From contig NZ_MLQR01000029.1 of the NCBI RefSeq assembly GCF_001866005.1, forward strand, positions 149,908-213,907: a stretch of DNA of 64,000 bases, in the 5' to 3' direction. Below, piece after piece: positions 19,515 to 29,883 of the stretch. The notes beneath the pieces are model-generated. The model ran no database searches. It had not been told where the DNA came from and was given only the letters and a program-made list of their open reading frames with translations. Origin of the DNA: Anaerobacillus alkalilacustris (GTDB taxonomy: Bacteria > Bacillota > Bacilli > Bacillales > Anaerobacillaceae). The position numbers and the translations under genes were made by a program. The number at the start of each line of letters is the position of its first letter. Positions within the stretch are counted from its first letter, which is position 1.

Positions 19515-21224
19515 TTAACCTTGTCGTTTAATGTAATCTTCTAATGTAGATAGAAGTTGGTCAGTGGGAACTTCTATAACCTCATCAGATTTACGAATTT
19601 TCACTTCAACAATTCCTTCTGTTGCCTTCTTCCCAACTGTAATCCGTACAGGTAAACCGATAAGGTCAGCATCGGTAAATTTTACACCTGGTCTTTCAGC
19701 ACGATCATCAAATAGTACATCGTAACCTTCTTGCTTTAGTTGTTTATATAAGTTTTCTGACAACTCTTTTTGTTCGACATTTTTCGAGTTAACCGTAATT
19801 AGATGAAGATCAAATGGAGCTACAGATGTTGGCCATACAATTCCTTTTTCATCATGATTTTGCTCAATAATTGCCGCAACTGTACGCGAAATACCAATTC
19901 CGTAACAACCCATAATCATTGGCTTTGATTTGCCGTTTTCATCTAGGAAATTAGCACCCATCGCCTCACTATAACGAGTACCTAATTTAAAAACATGCCC
20001 AACTTCAATACCTTCAGCAAACCGAATTATACCTTTGCCATCAGGAGAAGGATCTCCTTCTTTAATAAAACGTAAATCAAGATATTGTTTCACAGAAAAA
20101 TCTCTGTCCGGGTTTACATTTTTAAAGTGTTTGTCCTTCTCGTTAGCACCACAAACACCATTACTAATAAATTCTACAGCAGTATCAGCTAACACATCAA
20201 CATCTGTAGTTACGTTGACAGGACCAATAAACCCAAGTTCACAATTCATGAATTTAATTGTTTGATCTGCAGTAGCAAGTTCCACCTTTTTCGCCTCATA
20301 AAAATGCTTAATTTTCACATCATTGACTTCATGATCACCACGTACTAAAACTAGTACAGGCTTTTCATCAACGATAAATAGGACTGCCTTGATTAACTTT
20401 TCTTTACTAATAGATAAAGAAGTTTCTAGTTCTTCAATGGTTTTTAGATCTGGGGTATCAAATCTTTCTAACTCTAATAAATCTTCGCCACTTTTCTCAT
20501 ATTGTGCAACCACAGGTGCTATTTCAATATTTGCTGCATAGTTGCTTTCACTTGAATAAGCAATTGTATCTTCACCGATGCTTGAAAGTACCATAAATTC
20601 GTGAGTGTCTTTACCACCTATTGCACCAGAATCAGCAACGACTGCTCGAAAATCTAGCCCACATCTAGTAAAAATGTTTGTATATGCTTCATACATTTTT
20701 GTATAACTTTTATCAAGACCTTCTTGATTTATATCAAAAGAATAAGCATCTTTCATTATAAATTCTCGAGACCTTAACACTCCGAAGCGCGGTCTTCTTT
20801 CATCTCTGAATTTTGTTTGAATTTGATATAAATTCATCGGTAACTTTTTGTATGATTTTACATCATCTCTAACAATAGTGGTTATTACCTCTTCATGTGT
20901 TGGTCCTAAAGCAAACTCACGATTATGTCTATCGTTAAAACGCATTAACTCAGGACCATATGCATCCCAACGTCCACTCTCTTGCCAAAGTTCTGCTGGT
21001 TGAATGGCTGGCATAAGAAGTTCTTGTGCACCTGCTTCATCCATTTCTTGTCGAACTATATTTTCAACCTTTTGCAAGGCTCGCATCCCTAGCGGTAAAA
21101 AAGAGTATAAACCAGATGCAGTTTGTCTAATTAATCCAGCACGTAACATCAACTGGTGGCTAGTAACTTCTGCATCAGATGGCACGTCCCTTAAAGTTGG
21201 ACTTAAAAAATGATTTTGCCTCAT
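19515..21224 (-). CDS. proS: Prolyl-tRNA synthetase (bacterial type)
   Basis: Class II aminoacyl-tRNA synthetase charging tRNA-Pro. 569 residues, the size of the bacterial ProS with an inserted editing (INS/YbaK-like) domain at about 225-400. Motif 1 region [26 protein letters not shown], motif 2 region [25 protein letters not shown], motif 3 region [13 protein letters not shown], and a C-terminal anticodon-binding domain (about 470-565). A GAGGTG ribosome site precedes the ATG. It is normally downstream of rasP; here a 640-bp repeat-filled gap separates them. No T-box leader motif was seen upstream. Confidence 0.97.
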   Translation of the reverse strand: MRQNHFLSPTLRDVPSDAEVTSHQLMLRAGLIRQTASGLYSFLPLGMRALQKVENIVRQEMDEAGAQELLMPAIQPAELWQESGRWDAYGPELMRFNDRHNREFALGPTHEEVITTIVRDDVKSYKKLPMNLYQIQTKFRDERRPRFGVLRSREFIMKDAYSFDINQEGLDKSYTKMYEAYTNIFTRCGLDFRAVVADSGAIGGKDTHEFMVLSSIGEDTIAYSSESNYAANIEIAPVVAQYEKSGEDLLELERFDTPDLKTIEELETSLSISKEKLIKAVLFIVDEKPVLVLVRGDHEVNDVKIKHFYEAKKVELATADQTIKFMNCELGFIGPVNVTTDVDVLADTAVEFISNGVCGANEKDKHFKNVNPDRDFSVKQYLDLRFIKEGDPSPDGKGIIRFAEGIEVGHVFKLGTRYSEAMGANFLDENGKSKPMIMGCYGIGISRTVAAIIEQNHDEKGIVWPTSVAPFDLHLITVNSKNVEQKELSENLYKQLKQEGYDVLFDDRAERPGVKFTDADLIGLPVRITVGKKATEGIVEVKIRKSDEVIEVPTDQLLSTLEDYIKRQG

Positions 21225-21398
21225 AGAAACACCTCTATTATTTTTTCAATTAAATTAATTTCATAATTTTATTAATCGAGCAACATCAAACTATATCTAG
21301 CTGTTAATGTAGTTATTCAACTATATATAACATTTTAGTCTCAGATATCTGTATTATGAAATTCTAAATTAACAACTAAAATATTTGATACTATTACA

Positions 21399-21545
21399 AG
21401 AAAAGCGTAAGGCGCCCGCCTATCGGCGACAAACACTGGAAGGTCGGCAAGTAGCGGTCTGCTCTTTGACCGCAATTAACGAACTGAAGTGATCGAGCCG
21501 ATGGCGCCTGAAGCTAGACAGTTTCCAAGTTAGAAATTTTATAAA
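21399..21545 (+). repeat. Dispersed intergenic repeat, copy A
   Basis: Begins AGAAAAGCGTAAGGCGCC and ends GGCGCCTGAAGCTAGACAGTTTCCAAGTTAGAAATTTTATA; inside is GAACTGAAGTGATCGAGC. The ends pair (GGCGCC with GGCGCC). First of three tandem copies in the rasP-proS gap. The unit is shared with copies at 21.56, 30.4, 31.2 and 49.1 kb. Confidence 0.75.
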
Positions 21546-21558
21546 TTCTGATTATATA

Positions 21559-21650
21559 AGAAAAGCGCAAGCGCTTGGTCACGTGCGAAAGGACTGAAGT
21601 AGTGACCGAGCTCGTAGGCTGCTTGCGCTAGACAATTTCCAAGTTAGAAA
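21559..21650 (+). repeat. Dispersed intergenic repeat, copy B (shortest complete form)
   Basis: AGAAAAGCGCAAGCGCTTGGTCAC at the left, GTGACCGAGCTCGTAGGCTGCTTGCGCTAGACAATTTCC at the right. GCGCAAGC/GCTTGCGC and GGTCAC/GTGACC make a nested stem of about 90 nt in all. It is the clearest copy for defining the unit. Confidence 0.8.
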
Positions 21651-21675
21651 TTTTATACTTTCTTACCTTGTTACA

Positions 21676-21800
21676 ATAAGCGCGAGCGCCTCAAACCGGC
21701 GAAAGACCTATAACAAGAAACACGCTACATGGCTTCATGTAATAGGGGTAAGGACCTAAAGCGGGTATACGCTAAAGCTCGGCACTTTCCGCCTTTAGAA
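21676..21800 (+). repeat. Dispersed intergenic repeat, diverged copy C
   Basis: Starts AATAAGCGCGAGCGCCTCAAACCGGCGAAAGACC and ends AAAGCTCGGCACTTTCCGCCTTTAGAAAGTTATA. It shares the GCGCGAGCGCC head and the TTTCC...AGAAAGTTATA tail but a different core with ACATGGCTTCATGT inside. Upstream, 21241-21398 is AT-rich, with no feature seen. Confidence 0.5.
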
Positions 21801-21867
21801 AGTTATAATTCCTTTTTAGTAAAGCACTAAATAGTTTCTAGGTTTATAATAGTGACTATTTTAATTT

Positions 21868-23133
21868 TTACAAGAAGAACTTATTAATATCATTCCAAGT
21901 AACTACTAACATTAGCAACATCAGAAGTGCAAAGCCAACGAAATGAACAATACCTTCTTTTTGTGGGTCAATTGGTTTTCCACGGACAGCTTCTAAACCA
22001 ATGAAAATCAACCTCCCACCGTCTAATGCAGGCAGAGGTAATAAATTAATAATACCTAAGTTAACACTCAATATCGCAGCCCATTGCATTAATACTAAAA
22101 TCCCCATCTCGGCAGCTTGACCAGTATAATTATATATTCCAACTGGCCCAGATAAATGGTCGAGTGTGAATTGGCCTGTAATTAACATCCCTAAACTCTC
22201 AATTATAAGTACAATGTATTCATATGTTTGAGTTAAACCAAACATAATTGATCCAAAAAGAGCAAATTCAGTAGGCGGATAAACCCCTATAAAACCATCT
22301 TTTTGTTCGTTAACACCTATTCGTTCATCTGGAACAATGGCCACACTAAATACTTCACCGTTGCGATTGATCATAAATGTAAGTTCTTGATTCGGACTTT
22401 TTTGTATCACACTTGTTAGATCATCCCATGTTTCAAGTGGCTTACCGTCAATCGCTACTACTAAGTCACCTTTTTGAAGTCCTGCTTCAATAGCTGCTCC
22501 ATCCGGAATTACATCGCCTACAATCGGTTTATTTACAGGCATTCCTTGAATTAAGGAAAAAGCCATTAAAATTACTGCAGCTAACGCAAAATTCATAAAA
22601 GGTCCTGCAAAAATAGCAATCGCCCTTTGTGACAAAGTTTTAGAACCAAATTGTCTATTATGTGGTGCAATTTGTGTGCGTTGTTCATCATAAATATAAT
22701 CTGCTTTTGGATCTACATAATATGTTCGAAACTCATTATCTTCGTCATAACCTTGAATGAATAATTGATGTTCTAAATCAATCTTTTCTACAGTAATAAC
22801 CCTTGCATTAGGATGTTTCGATTTATTATTAATAACAATATCCTTCACTTTTCCTGTTGGTGTAAAAACTAAACCAATTTGATAGCCTGGTTTGATTTCG
22901 ATCATCTCTGGATCTTCTCCAGCCATTCTCACAAACCCACCTAACGGTAATAAGCGAATAGTATAAACCGTCTCATCCTTTTTAAATGAAAAAAGTTTAG
23001 GACCAAAACCAATTGCAAACTCTCTACATAGAATACCTGCTCTTTTAGCGAAAATTAAGTGTCCAAGTTCATGAATGAATACTAACAACCCAAAAATAAT
23101 AATAATGGAAATTAAGGTGTTCATCCTGATCAC
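21868..23133 (-). CDS. rasP: Site-2 intramembrane metalloprotease RasP/RseP
   Basis: A 421-residue membrane protease that completes anti-sigma factor cleavage (RsiW in B. subtilis) and clears signal-peptide remnants. Zinc motif HELGH near residues 21-25 in the first membrane segment, [16 protein letters not shown], a periplasm-facing-type PDZ domain (about 205-280, [20 protein letters not shown]), and [13 protein letters not shown] with the third zinc ligand near 365-377. Final membrane helix [14 protein letters not shown]. The start may be ATG 23133 or three codons later (MNTLIS). Between dxr and proS as in B. subtilis. Confidence 0.96.
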   Translation of the reverse strand: MIRMNTLISIIIIFGLLVFIHELGHLIFAKRAGILCREFAIGFGPKLFSFKKDETVYTIRLLPLGGFVRMAGEDPEMIEIKPGYQIGLVFTPTGKVKDIVINNKSKHPNARVITVEKIDLEHQLFIQGYDEDNEFRTYYVDPKADYIYDEQRTQIAPHNRQFGSKTLSQRAIAIFAGPFMNFALAAVILMAFSLIQGMPVNKPIVGDVIPDGAAIEAGLQKGDLVVAIDGKPLETWDDLTSVIQKSPNQELTFMINRNGEVFSVAIVPDERIGVNEQKDGFIGVYPPTEFALFGSIMFGLTQTYEYIVLIIESLGMLITGQFTLDHLSGPVGIYNYTGQAAEMGILVLMQWAAILSVNLGIINLLPLPALDGGRLIFIGLEAVRGKPIDPQKEGIVHFVGFALLMLLMLVVTWNDINKFFL

Positions 23134-23177
23134 AACCTTTACATTTATTTCACAATGATCTTCTTCATTGCGATCTA

Positions 23178-24329
23178 TTATTTAACCATTACATTTCGAA
23201 CAAACTTTCTTGTTTCTTCATCAATTTCTTGGATGACTTCTAAAGTCGGAGATATAATATTTTGATGTTGAAGTAATGCCCGTTCGATAGCTTCTTCTAT
23301 TTGCAGGAAAGAAATTTTACCATCTAAAAATAATGAAACGGCTTCTTCATTTGCTGCATTTAATACAACGGGCATGGTCCCACCAGACTTTCCTGCATCA
23401 TAAGCAAAACGTAGACAGCGATATCGGTCAAACGATGGTTTAGCAAAATGTAATTTCCCCACATCCCATAGCTTTAAACGATTAGATTCTTGAAATTTAA
23501 TTCTATTAGGATAGGTTAACGCATATTGGATTGGTACTTTCATATCCGGAGTACCTAATTGAGCAATGACACTACTATCTACAAACTCCACCATAGAATG
23601 TATGATACTTTCTTTGTGAAGAATGACCTCAATTTTATCATAGGGAATCTGAAACAACCAAAAGGCTTCTATAACCTCAAGACCCTTGTTCATCATCGTT
23701 GCTGAATCAATGGTTATTTTTGCTCCCATTGACCAATTAGGATGATTTAGTGCGTCTTTAACAGTAACATCTTTCAACTCGGAGCGATCTCTATCTCGAA
23801 AACTACCGCCTGAGGCAGTAAGAATTAACTTCTCAACCTCTACTAGATTTTCTTGCTGTAAACATTGAAAAATAGCTGAATGTTCACTATCAATTGGTAA
23901 AAGCTGAACGTTGTATTTTTTTGCCTCGCTCGTTACAATATGTCCTGCAGTAACTAAGGTTTCTTTGTTAGCAATGGCAATCGTCTTACCTGCTTTAATA
24001 GCAGATAATGTAGGTTTTAACCCTACACTACCAAGTACAGCATTTACTAAAATATTAGCATCATTATTCGCTGCTACCTCTTCTAAACCTTCTGCCCCAT
24101 AAAGTAACTGTACATCCTTTGGTATTTCTTTAAGAAGTTTATCGTAATCATCTTTAAATTGTACGGATACAAGCTTAGGCTTAAACTCATGTATTTGCTT
24201 TAAGCCCAAATCGATATTCTTTCCAATCGATAGCGCTTCAAGACTAAACTTGTCCGGGTGTTTTCTTATCACCTCTAATGTCTGGGTTCCTATTGAACCA
24301 GTTGACCCTAACAAACTTATTTTTTTCAT
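23178..24329 (-). CDS. dxr: 1-deoxy-D-xylulose-5-phosphate reductoisomerase
   Basis: Second step of the MEP isoprenoid pathway, DXP to MEP using NADPH. 383 residues with the N-terminal dinucleotide-binding motif [15 protein letters not shown] (5-19), ANKETLV (about 120-126), the metal-binding [13 protein letters not shown] and [10 protein letters not shown], and [28 protein letters not shown]. Complete by length. It stands between cdsA and rasP; with uppS two genes upstream, the cluster links isoprenoid precursor supply to undecaprenyl carrier synthesis. Confidence 0.97.
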   Translation of the reverse strand: MKKISLLGSTGSIGTQTLEVIRKHPDKFSLEALSIGKNIDLGLKQIHEFKPKLVSVQFKDDYDKLLKEIPKDVQLLYGAEGLEEVAANNDANILVNAVLGSVGLKPTLSAIKAGKTIAIANKETLVTAGHIVTSEAKKYNVQLLPIDSEHSAIFQCLQQENLVEVEKLILTASGGSFRDRDRSELKDVTVKDALNHPNWSMGAKITIDSATMMNKGLEVIEAFWLFQIPYDKIEVILHKESIIHSMVEFVDSSVIAQLGTPDMKVPIQYALTYPNRIKFQESNRLKLWDVGKLHFAKPSFDRYRCLRFAYDAGKSGGTMPVVLNAANEEAVSLFLDGKISFLQIEEAIERALLQHQNIISPTLEVIQEIDEETRKFVRNVMVK

Positions 24330-24414
24330 TTATATACTCCTCATAACATTGTAATAGACAATCATATATTTATGTATTGTTTACTTATTAAAAATGAAAT
24401 GTTTAGCCAAATTA

Positions 24415-25206
24415 TTATATAAAATGGAATAAATATAGTATTGGCATAACAAATATTAAGCTATCAAAGCGGTCTAAAATGCCACCGTGACCTGGTAGAA
24501 TATTGCCAGAATCCTTTACAGAATAATGTCTTTTTAATGCAGACTCAACTAGATCACCCAATTGTCCAACAATCGAAACAACTATGCTTATTAAGAGAAC
24601 TGTAAATAAAGAATCAAAAATAGGAACAAGCCAATTAAAAATTAGACCAACTGCTAGAGCACATCCAATTCCACCGATTGAACCTTCAATCGTTTTTTTA
24701 GGACTAATATCAGGCCACAATTTTCTCTTTCCAATTGCTCTCCCAAAGAAGTAGGCTCCAGTATCTGTTGCCCATATTAAAAATAAAATAAAAAACACAA
24801 GCCATAACCCAAGTTCTGCAAGTCTAGTTTCAATCAAAAAGTGAAAACCAAATCCAACATAAACAGAAGAAATAATAACAAAGCCAACTTCATCAAACGT
24901 ATAAGAGTTTTTGCTAATAACAGTTATTGCTAAAAAAATTAGAATAAAAGATAAAAACAATTCAGTTCTATTAATGTGAGGAATGTATGGTTCTATCCAT
25001 TGATTTGGTACTAGGAGTACCCACATGAATAACAAACTTAATATACCCATAATTGAATATGGGGAGATATGCTTCATTCTTAACAATTCTATCATCGCAA
25101 TTGAGGCTAATAGCATAATAAATAGTGTAAATGGTAACCCACCTATGATTATTAACAATATAAACGCTAAGCCAGCAATAACCCCTGTAATAATTCTCTC
25201 TTTCAT
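24415..25206 (-). CDS. cdsA: Phosphatidate cytidylyltransferase (CDP-diglyceride synthase)
   Basis: Makes CDP-diacylglycerol from phosphatidate and CTP. 263 residues with about eight hydrophobic segments and the C-terminal CDP-diglyceride synthetase signature, here KRHYSVKDSGNILPGHGGILDRFDSL (about 220-246). ATG 25206 (MKERIITGVIAGLAF) follows GAAAGGAGC and matches homologues. The frame opens further upstream inside uppS, but that part is unrelated to the family. 17 bp after uppS. Confidence 0.96.
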   Translation of the reverse strand: MKERIITGVIAGLAFILLIIIGGLPFTLFIMLLASIAMIELLRMKHISPYSIMGILSLLFMWVLLVPNQWIEPYIPHINRTELFLSFILIFLAITVISKNSYTFDEVGFVIISSVYVGFGFHFLIETRLAELGLWLVFFILFLIWATDTGAYFFGRAIGKRKLWPDISPKKTIEGSIGGIGCALAVGLIFNWLVPIFDSLFTVLLISIVVSIVGQLGDLVESALKRHYSVKDSGNILPGHGGILDRFDSLIFVMPILYLFHFI

Positions 25207-25223
25207 TAGTATATTGCTCCTTT

Positions 25224-25991
25224 CTATATACCCCCAAAACGCCGAATTCGTTGCTGATACACATGAAGTGCTTCTAAAAAGTGTTCTTCTGAAAAATCTG
25301 GCCAAAGTATATCAGTAAACCAAAACTCAGTATAGGCAAGTTGCCATAACATAAAGTTACTAAGACGAATCTCTCCACTCGTTCGTATTAATAAGTCAGG
25401 ATCTCTCAGTTCTTCTGTCATTAAATATTTTGAAACAAGCTCATGGTTTATAGAGTTTAGATCTAGATGACCACTTGCAGCTTCTTTGGCTATATTTTGT
25501 ATAGCAAAAACGATTTCATCCCGACTCCCATAATTCAGCGCAAAATTTAAGATTAAACCAGTATTGCTTTTTGTTTGTTCAACTGCTTTTTCGATTGCTT
25601 GAATTGTATGGTTAGGGAGATTGTTCATACAGCCCATAAAACGGATCTGTACATTTTCCTCGATAAGTTTTGGTAACTCTACACTTAAATAACGTTCAGG
25701 TAACCGCATTAAAAAATCGACTTCATTTTTCGGTCGTTTCCAATTTTCGGTAGAAAAAGCATATAAAGTTAAAACTTCTATTCCTAATTGATTTGCTTTT
25801 TTAACAATTTTATTAATTACATTCATACCTTCACGGTGTCCAGCAATACGAGGTAAACCTCTTTTTTTAGCCCAACGGCCGTTGCCGTCCATTATTATCG
25901 CTACGTGCTTAGGTATATTTTCTAAATTTTTATTATCTGCCTTATTCTCTTTTTTTGATTTTACCTTCCAGTATGAGAACTTTTCAAGCAT
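25224..25991 (-). CDS. uppS: Isoprenyl transferase (undecaprenyl diphosphate synthase)
   Basis: cis-Prenyltransferase adding isopentenyl units to farnesyl diphosphate to make the C55 lipid carrier. About 255 residues. The P-loop-like start HVAIIMDGNGRWAKKRGLPRIAGHREGM includes the catalytic Asp of MDGNGRW; FSTENWKRP and the C-terminal DLLIRTSGEIRLSNFMLWQLAYTEF are conserved. ATG 25991 (MLEKFSYWKVK) has GGGGGA upstream and matches homologues; a longer frame to 26030 is not needed. First gene of the uppS-cdsA-dxr-rasP-proS series. Confidence 0.97.
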   Translation of the reverse strand: MLEKFSYWKVKSKKENKADNKNLENIPKHVAIIMDGNGRWAKKRGLPRIAGHREGMNVINKIVKKANQLGIEVLTLYAFSTENWKRPKNEVDFLMRLPERYLSVELPKLIEENVQIRFMGCMNNLPNHTIQAIEKAVEQTKSNTGLILNFALNYGSRDEIVFAIQNIAKEAASGHLDLNSINHELVSKYLMTEELRDPDLLIRTSGEIRLSNFMLWQLAYTEFWFTDILWPDFSEEHFLEALHVYQQRIRRFGGI

Positions 25992-26105
25992 GTTCTTGTC
26001 CCCCAATAGAATACGTAATTCACGTCGCAAGTCATCCTTGCTAAATTTTTATACTTCCTAACGTGCTAGAAAAACATATATATTACTAAATCAAACACCT
26101 TAACA

Positions 26106-26134
26106 ATTGTATATGATAAGCAAATATATCACAA
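26106..26134 (-). promoter_or_regulatory. Candidate sigma-A promoter for uppS-cdsA-dxr-rasP-proS
   Basis: Minus strand TTGTGA (26134-26129), 17-bp spacer, TACAAT (26111-26106), 115 bp before uppS and downstream of the frr terminator. The rest of the 420-bp frr-uppS gap shows nothing clear apart from a short open stretch listed among the rejected items. Confidence 0.5.
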
Positions 26135-26392
26135 TGTTAATTGTAACCTAAGCTTGAAAAAAATTGACCTATGTAATAAGTGACAAAAAATTACTTCCAA
26201 AACTGAATAATGAAAAAATGTGAAGGTAGTTACCACTTAAGGTCAAGAATAAAGCACCTTTTCACAAATTGAATGATAAAAAACAACTAGATGTATATAC
26301 AGATTTAATTACCATTCTTGAACGAAACGAAAGAAAATATAATCACTTCATAAAAATATTTCTTCAAGCCAAGTTAATTTTCATAAAGGTGT

Positions 26393-26422
26393 AAAAAAAA
26401 CCCCCTGATTATGATAGAGGGT
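26393..26422 (-). terminator. Rho-independent terminator of frr
   Basis: Minus strand ACCCTCT-ATCATAATC-AGGGGGT then TTTTTTTT. A 7-bp stem with one G-T pair, 33 bp after the frr stop. Confidence 0.85.
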
Positions 26423-26454
26423 CTATTCATTATTCTATTTTACATTGAAAAAGT

Positions 26455-27012
26455 TTACACTTCCATGATTTCTTTTTCTTTATTAGCTGCAACTTCATCA
26501 ATTTTTACAATTTCTTTATCAGTTAACTTTTGAACATCTTCAGTACTACGGCGTAACTCGTCTTCTGTAAGCTCACCATCTTTCTGAAGTTTCTTTAAAT
26601 CGTCGTTTGCATCGCGACGAACATTTCGAATGGCAACCTTTGCATCTTCTGCAGATTTTTTTACTAATTTCACTAGTTCGCGTCGTCTTTCTTCAGTTAA
26701 TGGTGGAATTGTAATACGGATAACTGAACCATCGTTAGACGGACTTAACCCTAGGTCAGATTTTTGGATAGCTCTCTCCACATCTGCTAATGCAGATTTG
26801 TCGTAAGGCTGTATTAATAATAACCTGGCTTCTGGTACAGTAATTGAAGCTAATTGGTTTAATGGTGTAGATGCACCGTAATAATCTACATGAATTTTAT
26901 CCAAAATTGATGGGTTAGCACGGCCTGCACGTAATGTAGAAAGTTCACGACGTAGTGCTTCAATTGCCTTATTCATTTTTTCTTCAGAAAGCTTTAAAAC
27001 TTCTTTACTCAT
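26455..27012 (-). CDS. frr: Ribosome recycling factor
   Basis: 185-residue RRF that, with EF-G, splits post-termination ribosomes. The tRNA-mimicking fold is marked by [29 protein letters not shown] (about 27-56) and [35 protein letters not shown] (about 101-135). Standard length. Only 2 bp from the pyrH stop, so co-transcribed with it, and closed by a strong terminator. Confidence 0.98.
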   Translation of the reverse strand: MSKEVLKLSEEKMNKAIEALRRELSTLRAGRANPSILDKIHVDYYGASTPLNQLASITVPEARLLLIQPYDKSALADVERAIQKSDLGLSPSNDGSVIRITIPPLTEERRRELVKLVKKSAEDAKVAIRNVRRDANDDLKKLQKDGELTEDELRRSTEDVQKLTDKEIVKIDEVAANKEKEIMEV

Positions 27013-27014
27013 TT

Positions 27015-27764
<750 letters not shown>

Positions 27765-27840
27765 TTAATAACAATAGTTTTGGAACTTACAACCCAACTA
27801 ATTGTTATTTTTATTTATTCTACCTTTAAAGGCAATTTGT

Positions 27841-27881
27841 CCCTCACCAAAACTTACAGCTCCTGTAATTTTAGGTGAGGG
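27841..27881 (-). other. Long hairpin in the tsf-pyrH gap
   Basis: Two 19-nt arms (27841-27859 and 27863-27881) pair with two mismatches around a 3-nt loop; the outer part is CCCTCACC/GGTGAGGG. Without a T-tract on either strand it does not look like a terminator. It lies between the tsf terminator and pyrH, so it would sit in the 5' region of a read-through pyrH mRNA. Confidence 0.75.
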
Positions 27882-27937
27882 AGGAATTTAATTACCTAAT
27901 TTAACAGAGAATAAAAAATTATCAATAGGCTATTTGG

Positions 27938-27960
27938 AAAAAGGGACACCTAGTGCCCCT
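27938..27960 (-). terminator. Rho-independent terminator of tsf
   Basis: Minus strand AGGGGCAC-TAG-GTGTCCCT (8 bp, one G-T) followed by TTTTT, 12 bp after the tsf stop. Confidence 0.85.
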
Positions 27961-27972
27961 TAAATAGCTAGC

Positions 27973-28851
27973 TTACTTTTTAACTTGATTCATTACTTCT
28001 TCAGCAAAGTTTTCTTCACGTTTCTCCATACCTTCGCCTACTTCATAACGAACAAATGATTTAACCGTAGCACCTTTATTTGCAACATACTTACCAACCT
28101 TTTGATCTCCATCTTTTACAAATGGTTGATCTAATAGACAAATATCTTCAAAATATTTACTTAAACGCCCTTCTACCATTTTAGCAACGATATTTTCAGG
28201 TTTACCTTCATTTAAAGCTTGTTGAGTTAAAACTTCACGTTCACGAACTACTTCTTCTTCAGAAACTTGATCACGTGAAACGTAAAGTGGATTAATTGCA
28301 GCTACATGCATTGCTACGTCTTTAGCTAATTCTTCATCATTTTTACCTTCAAGAACTGTTAATACACCAATTCTTCCACCCATGTGTAAATATGCACCGA
28401 ATGCATCATTATCAGTTTTTTCTACGATTTCAAATCGACGTAATGAAAGCTTTTCACCAATTTTTGCGATTTGTGTATTAATGTACTCTTGTAAAGTAGT
28501 TTCTTCATACGCTTGTCCTAAAGCTTCCTCTACTGTTGCTGGTGATTTAGAAAGAATACTTTGCGCTACATTAGCAACTAGCGCTTTAAAGTTTTCATTT
28601 TTTGCAACAAAGTCTGTTTCAGAGTTAACTTCAACAATCACAGCTTTATTCCCTTGAACTTCAACAAAAGTTAAACCTTCAGCTGCAATTCGGTCTGCTT
28701 TTTTCGCAGCCTTTGCAATACCCTTCTCACGAAGAAGGTCAATTGCTTTTTCCATATCCCCTTCAGTCTCTGTTAATGCTTTTTTACAATCCATCATACC
28801 TGCACCTGTTCTTTCGCGCAGTTCTTTAACCATACTTGCAGTAATTGCCAT
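27973..28851 (-). CDS. tsf: Elongation factor Ts
   Basis: Nucleotide exchange factor for EF-Tu. 292 residues with the N-terminal UBA-like domain ([37 protein letters not shown], ending in DLLREKG) and the [10 protein letters not shown] core (about 80-90) containing the Asp-Phe pair that inserts into EF-Tu. An AAGGAGGAAA ribosome site precedes ATG. Downstream of rpsB as in almost all bacteria, though a strong hairpin with T-tract separates the two. Confidence 0.98.
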   Translation of the reverse strand: MAITASMVKELRERTGAGMMDCKKALTETEGDMEKAIDLLREKGIAKAAKKADRIAAEGLTFVEVQGNKAVIVEVNSETDFVAKNENFKALVANVAQSILSKSPATVEEALGQAYEETTLQEYINTQIAKIGEKLSLRRFEIVEKTDNDAFGAYLHMGGRIGVLTVLEGKNDEELAKDVAMHVAAINPLYVSRDQVSEEEVVREREVLTQQALNEGKPENIVAKMVEGRLSKYFEDICLLDQPFVKDGDQKVGKYVANKGATVKSFVRYEVGEGMEKREENFAEEVMNQVKK

Positions 28852-28888
28852 TTTATTTCCTCCTTAAATTATGTACATAAAAACTTGC

Positions 28889-28915
28889 ATACTAAGTTTC
28901 CCATCTACTTAGTAT
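28889..28915 (-). other. Inverted repeat in the tsf leader
   Basis: ATACTAAGT and ACTTAGTAT (9-bp perfect arms, 9-nt loop) lie about 40 bp before the tsf ATG. Possible leader stem; no known motif recognised. Confidence 0.5.
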
Positions 28916-28964
28916 TAACATTTTTTTACATTTTTAACTAGATTTTTTAAAGTAACAAAAGTAA

Positions 28965-29006
28965 AAAAAGTAAAAAAGGTGCTAAAGGGTAAGACCCTTT
29001 ACCACC
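28965..29006 (-). terminator. Terminator or attenuator between rpsB and tsf
   Basis: GGTGCTAAAGGGT (28978-28990) pairs with ACCCTTTACCACC (28994-29006): 12 of 13 positions, 3-nt loop, T-rich tract following on the minus strand. Partial read-through into tsf is expected because no tsf promoter is obvious. The plus strand also has a T-run. Confidence 0.8.
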
Positions 29007-29026
29007 CTTTTTAGAGCAAAATGAAA

Positions 29027-29725
29027 TTAAGCAGATGTTTCTTCGCCTTGGTTAGCTTCAATAATAGCATCTGCAATTTTTGCAGTAAGTAATTTTACCG
29101 CACGGATTGCATCATCATTACCAGGAATTACGTAATCAATTTCATCAGGATCACAGTTTGTATCAACGATTGCAACAATCGGAATGTTCAATTTACGAGC
29201 TTCCGCAATAGCAATACGCTCTTTGCGTGGATCAATAATGAATAAAGCATCAGGAATACCTTTCATATCTTTAATTCCACCAAGGAATTTTTCAAGACGT
29301 TCCATTTCCTTTTTAAGAATGATTACTTCTTTTTTAGGAAGAACTTCGAAAGTACCATCTTCTTGCATTTGCTCTAATTGCTTTAAACGAGAAATACGCT
29401 TTTGGATTGTTTCGAAGTTTGTTAGTGTACCACCTAACCAACGTTGGTTGATAAAGTACATTCCACAACGTTCTGCTTCTTCTTTTACTGAGTCTTGTGC
29501 TTGTTTTTTTGTACCAACAAATAGTACTTTACCACCTTGTGCAGCCAAGTCTCTTACGAAGTAGTAAGCTTCCTCAACTTTTTTGACCGTCTTTTGAAGA
29601 TCAATAATATAAATTCCGTTTCTTTCGGTGAAGATGTAGCGATCCATTTTAGGGTTCCAACGGCGAGTTTGGTGACCGAAGTGAACTCCTGCTTCTAGTA
29701 ATTGTTTCATAGAGATTACGCCCAT
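29027..29725 (-). CDS. rpsB: 30S ribosomal protein S2
   Basis: 232-residue S2, part of the 30S subunit between head and body. It begins [27 protein letters not shown] and contains [30 protein letters not shown] and [42 protein letters not shown] precedes the ATG. First gene of the rpsB-tsf pair, with a strong promoter and a structured leader upstream. Confidence 0.98.
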   Translation of the reverse strand: MGVISMKQLLEAGVHFGHQTRRWNPKMDRYIFTERNGIYIIDLQKTVKKVEEAYYFVRDLAAQGGKVLFVGTKKQAQDSVKEEAERCGMYFINQRWLGGTLTNFETIQKRISRLKQLEQMQEDGTFEVLPKKEVIILKKEMERLEKFLGGIKDMKGIPDALFIIDPRKERIAIAEARKLNIPIVAIVDTNCDPDEIDYVIPGNDDAIRAVKLLTAKIADAIIEANQGEETSA

Positions 29726-29759
29726 TCTTCACACCTCCTTTTTGGTTTTATTTTTCCTC

Positions 29760-29818
29760 CGTTCGCATCCTCTTTAAGTAAGACTACACTGTAGCACCTT
29801 TACTTAAATTAACGAACG
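29760..29818 (-). promoter_or_regulatory. Structured rpsB leader (nested stem-loop)
   Basis: CGTTCG (29760-29765) pairs with CGAACG (29813-29818); inside, TTTAAGTAA (29773-29781) pairs with TTACTTAAA (29800-29808); innermost CTACA/TGTAG. The structure lies between the rpsB promoter and its ribosome site. Autogenous control by S2 is known in Proteobacteria. Whether this is an S2-responsive leader is inferred. Confidence 0.6.
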
Positions 29819-29840
29819 TGTGTGATTAACACCGAGATTT

Positions 29841-29869
29841 ACTATACCATAATCATTTTTTTATATCAA
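29841..29869 (-). promoter_or_regulatory. Sigma-A promoter of rpsB
   Basis: Minus strand TTGATA (29869-29864), 17-bp spacer, TATAGT (29846-29841). The start point would fall near 29834, giving a leader of about 110 nt that includes the nested stem-loop. Confidence 0.7.
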
Positions 29870-29883
29870 GTCACTAGACAATT

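Noticed and set aside
21225..21398. T-box leader upstream of proS.
   Set aside because: No T-box consensus (AGGGTGGNACCGCG-type) and no terminator/antiterminator pair seen.
21399..21800. Repeats here considered as a CRISPR array.
   Set aside because: Units differ in length (about 90-150 bp), have palindromic ends and no uniform spacers, and occur dispersed elsewhere; no cas genes are present.
26226..26393. Plus-strand open stretch in the frr-uppS gap, readable as ...FHKLNDKKQLDVYTDLITIL... for about 55 codons.
   Set aside because: No ATG with a ribosome site and no recognised family. It may be a gene remnant, but the evidence is too thin to annotate.
29184..29564. 126-codon plus-strand frame opposite rpsB.
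   Set aside because: It exists only because rpsB codons read open on the other strand; no start signal or homology recognised.
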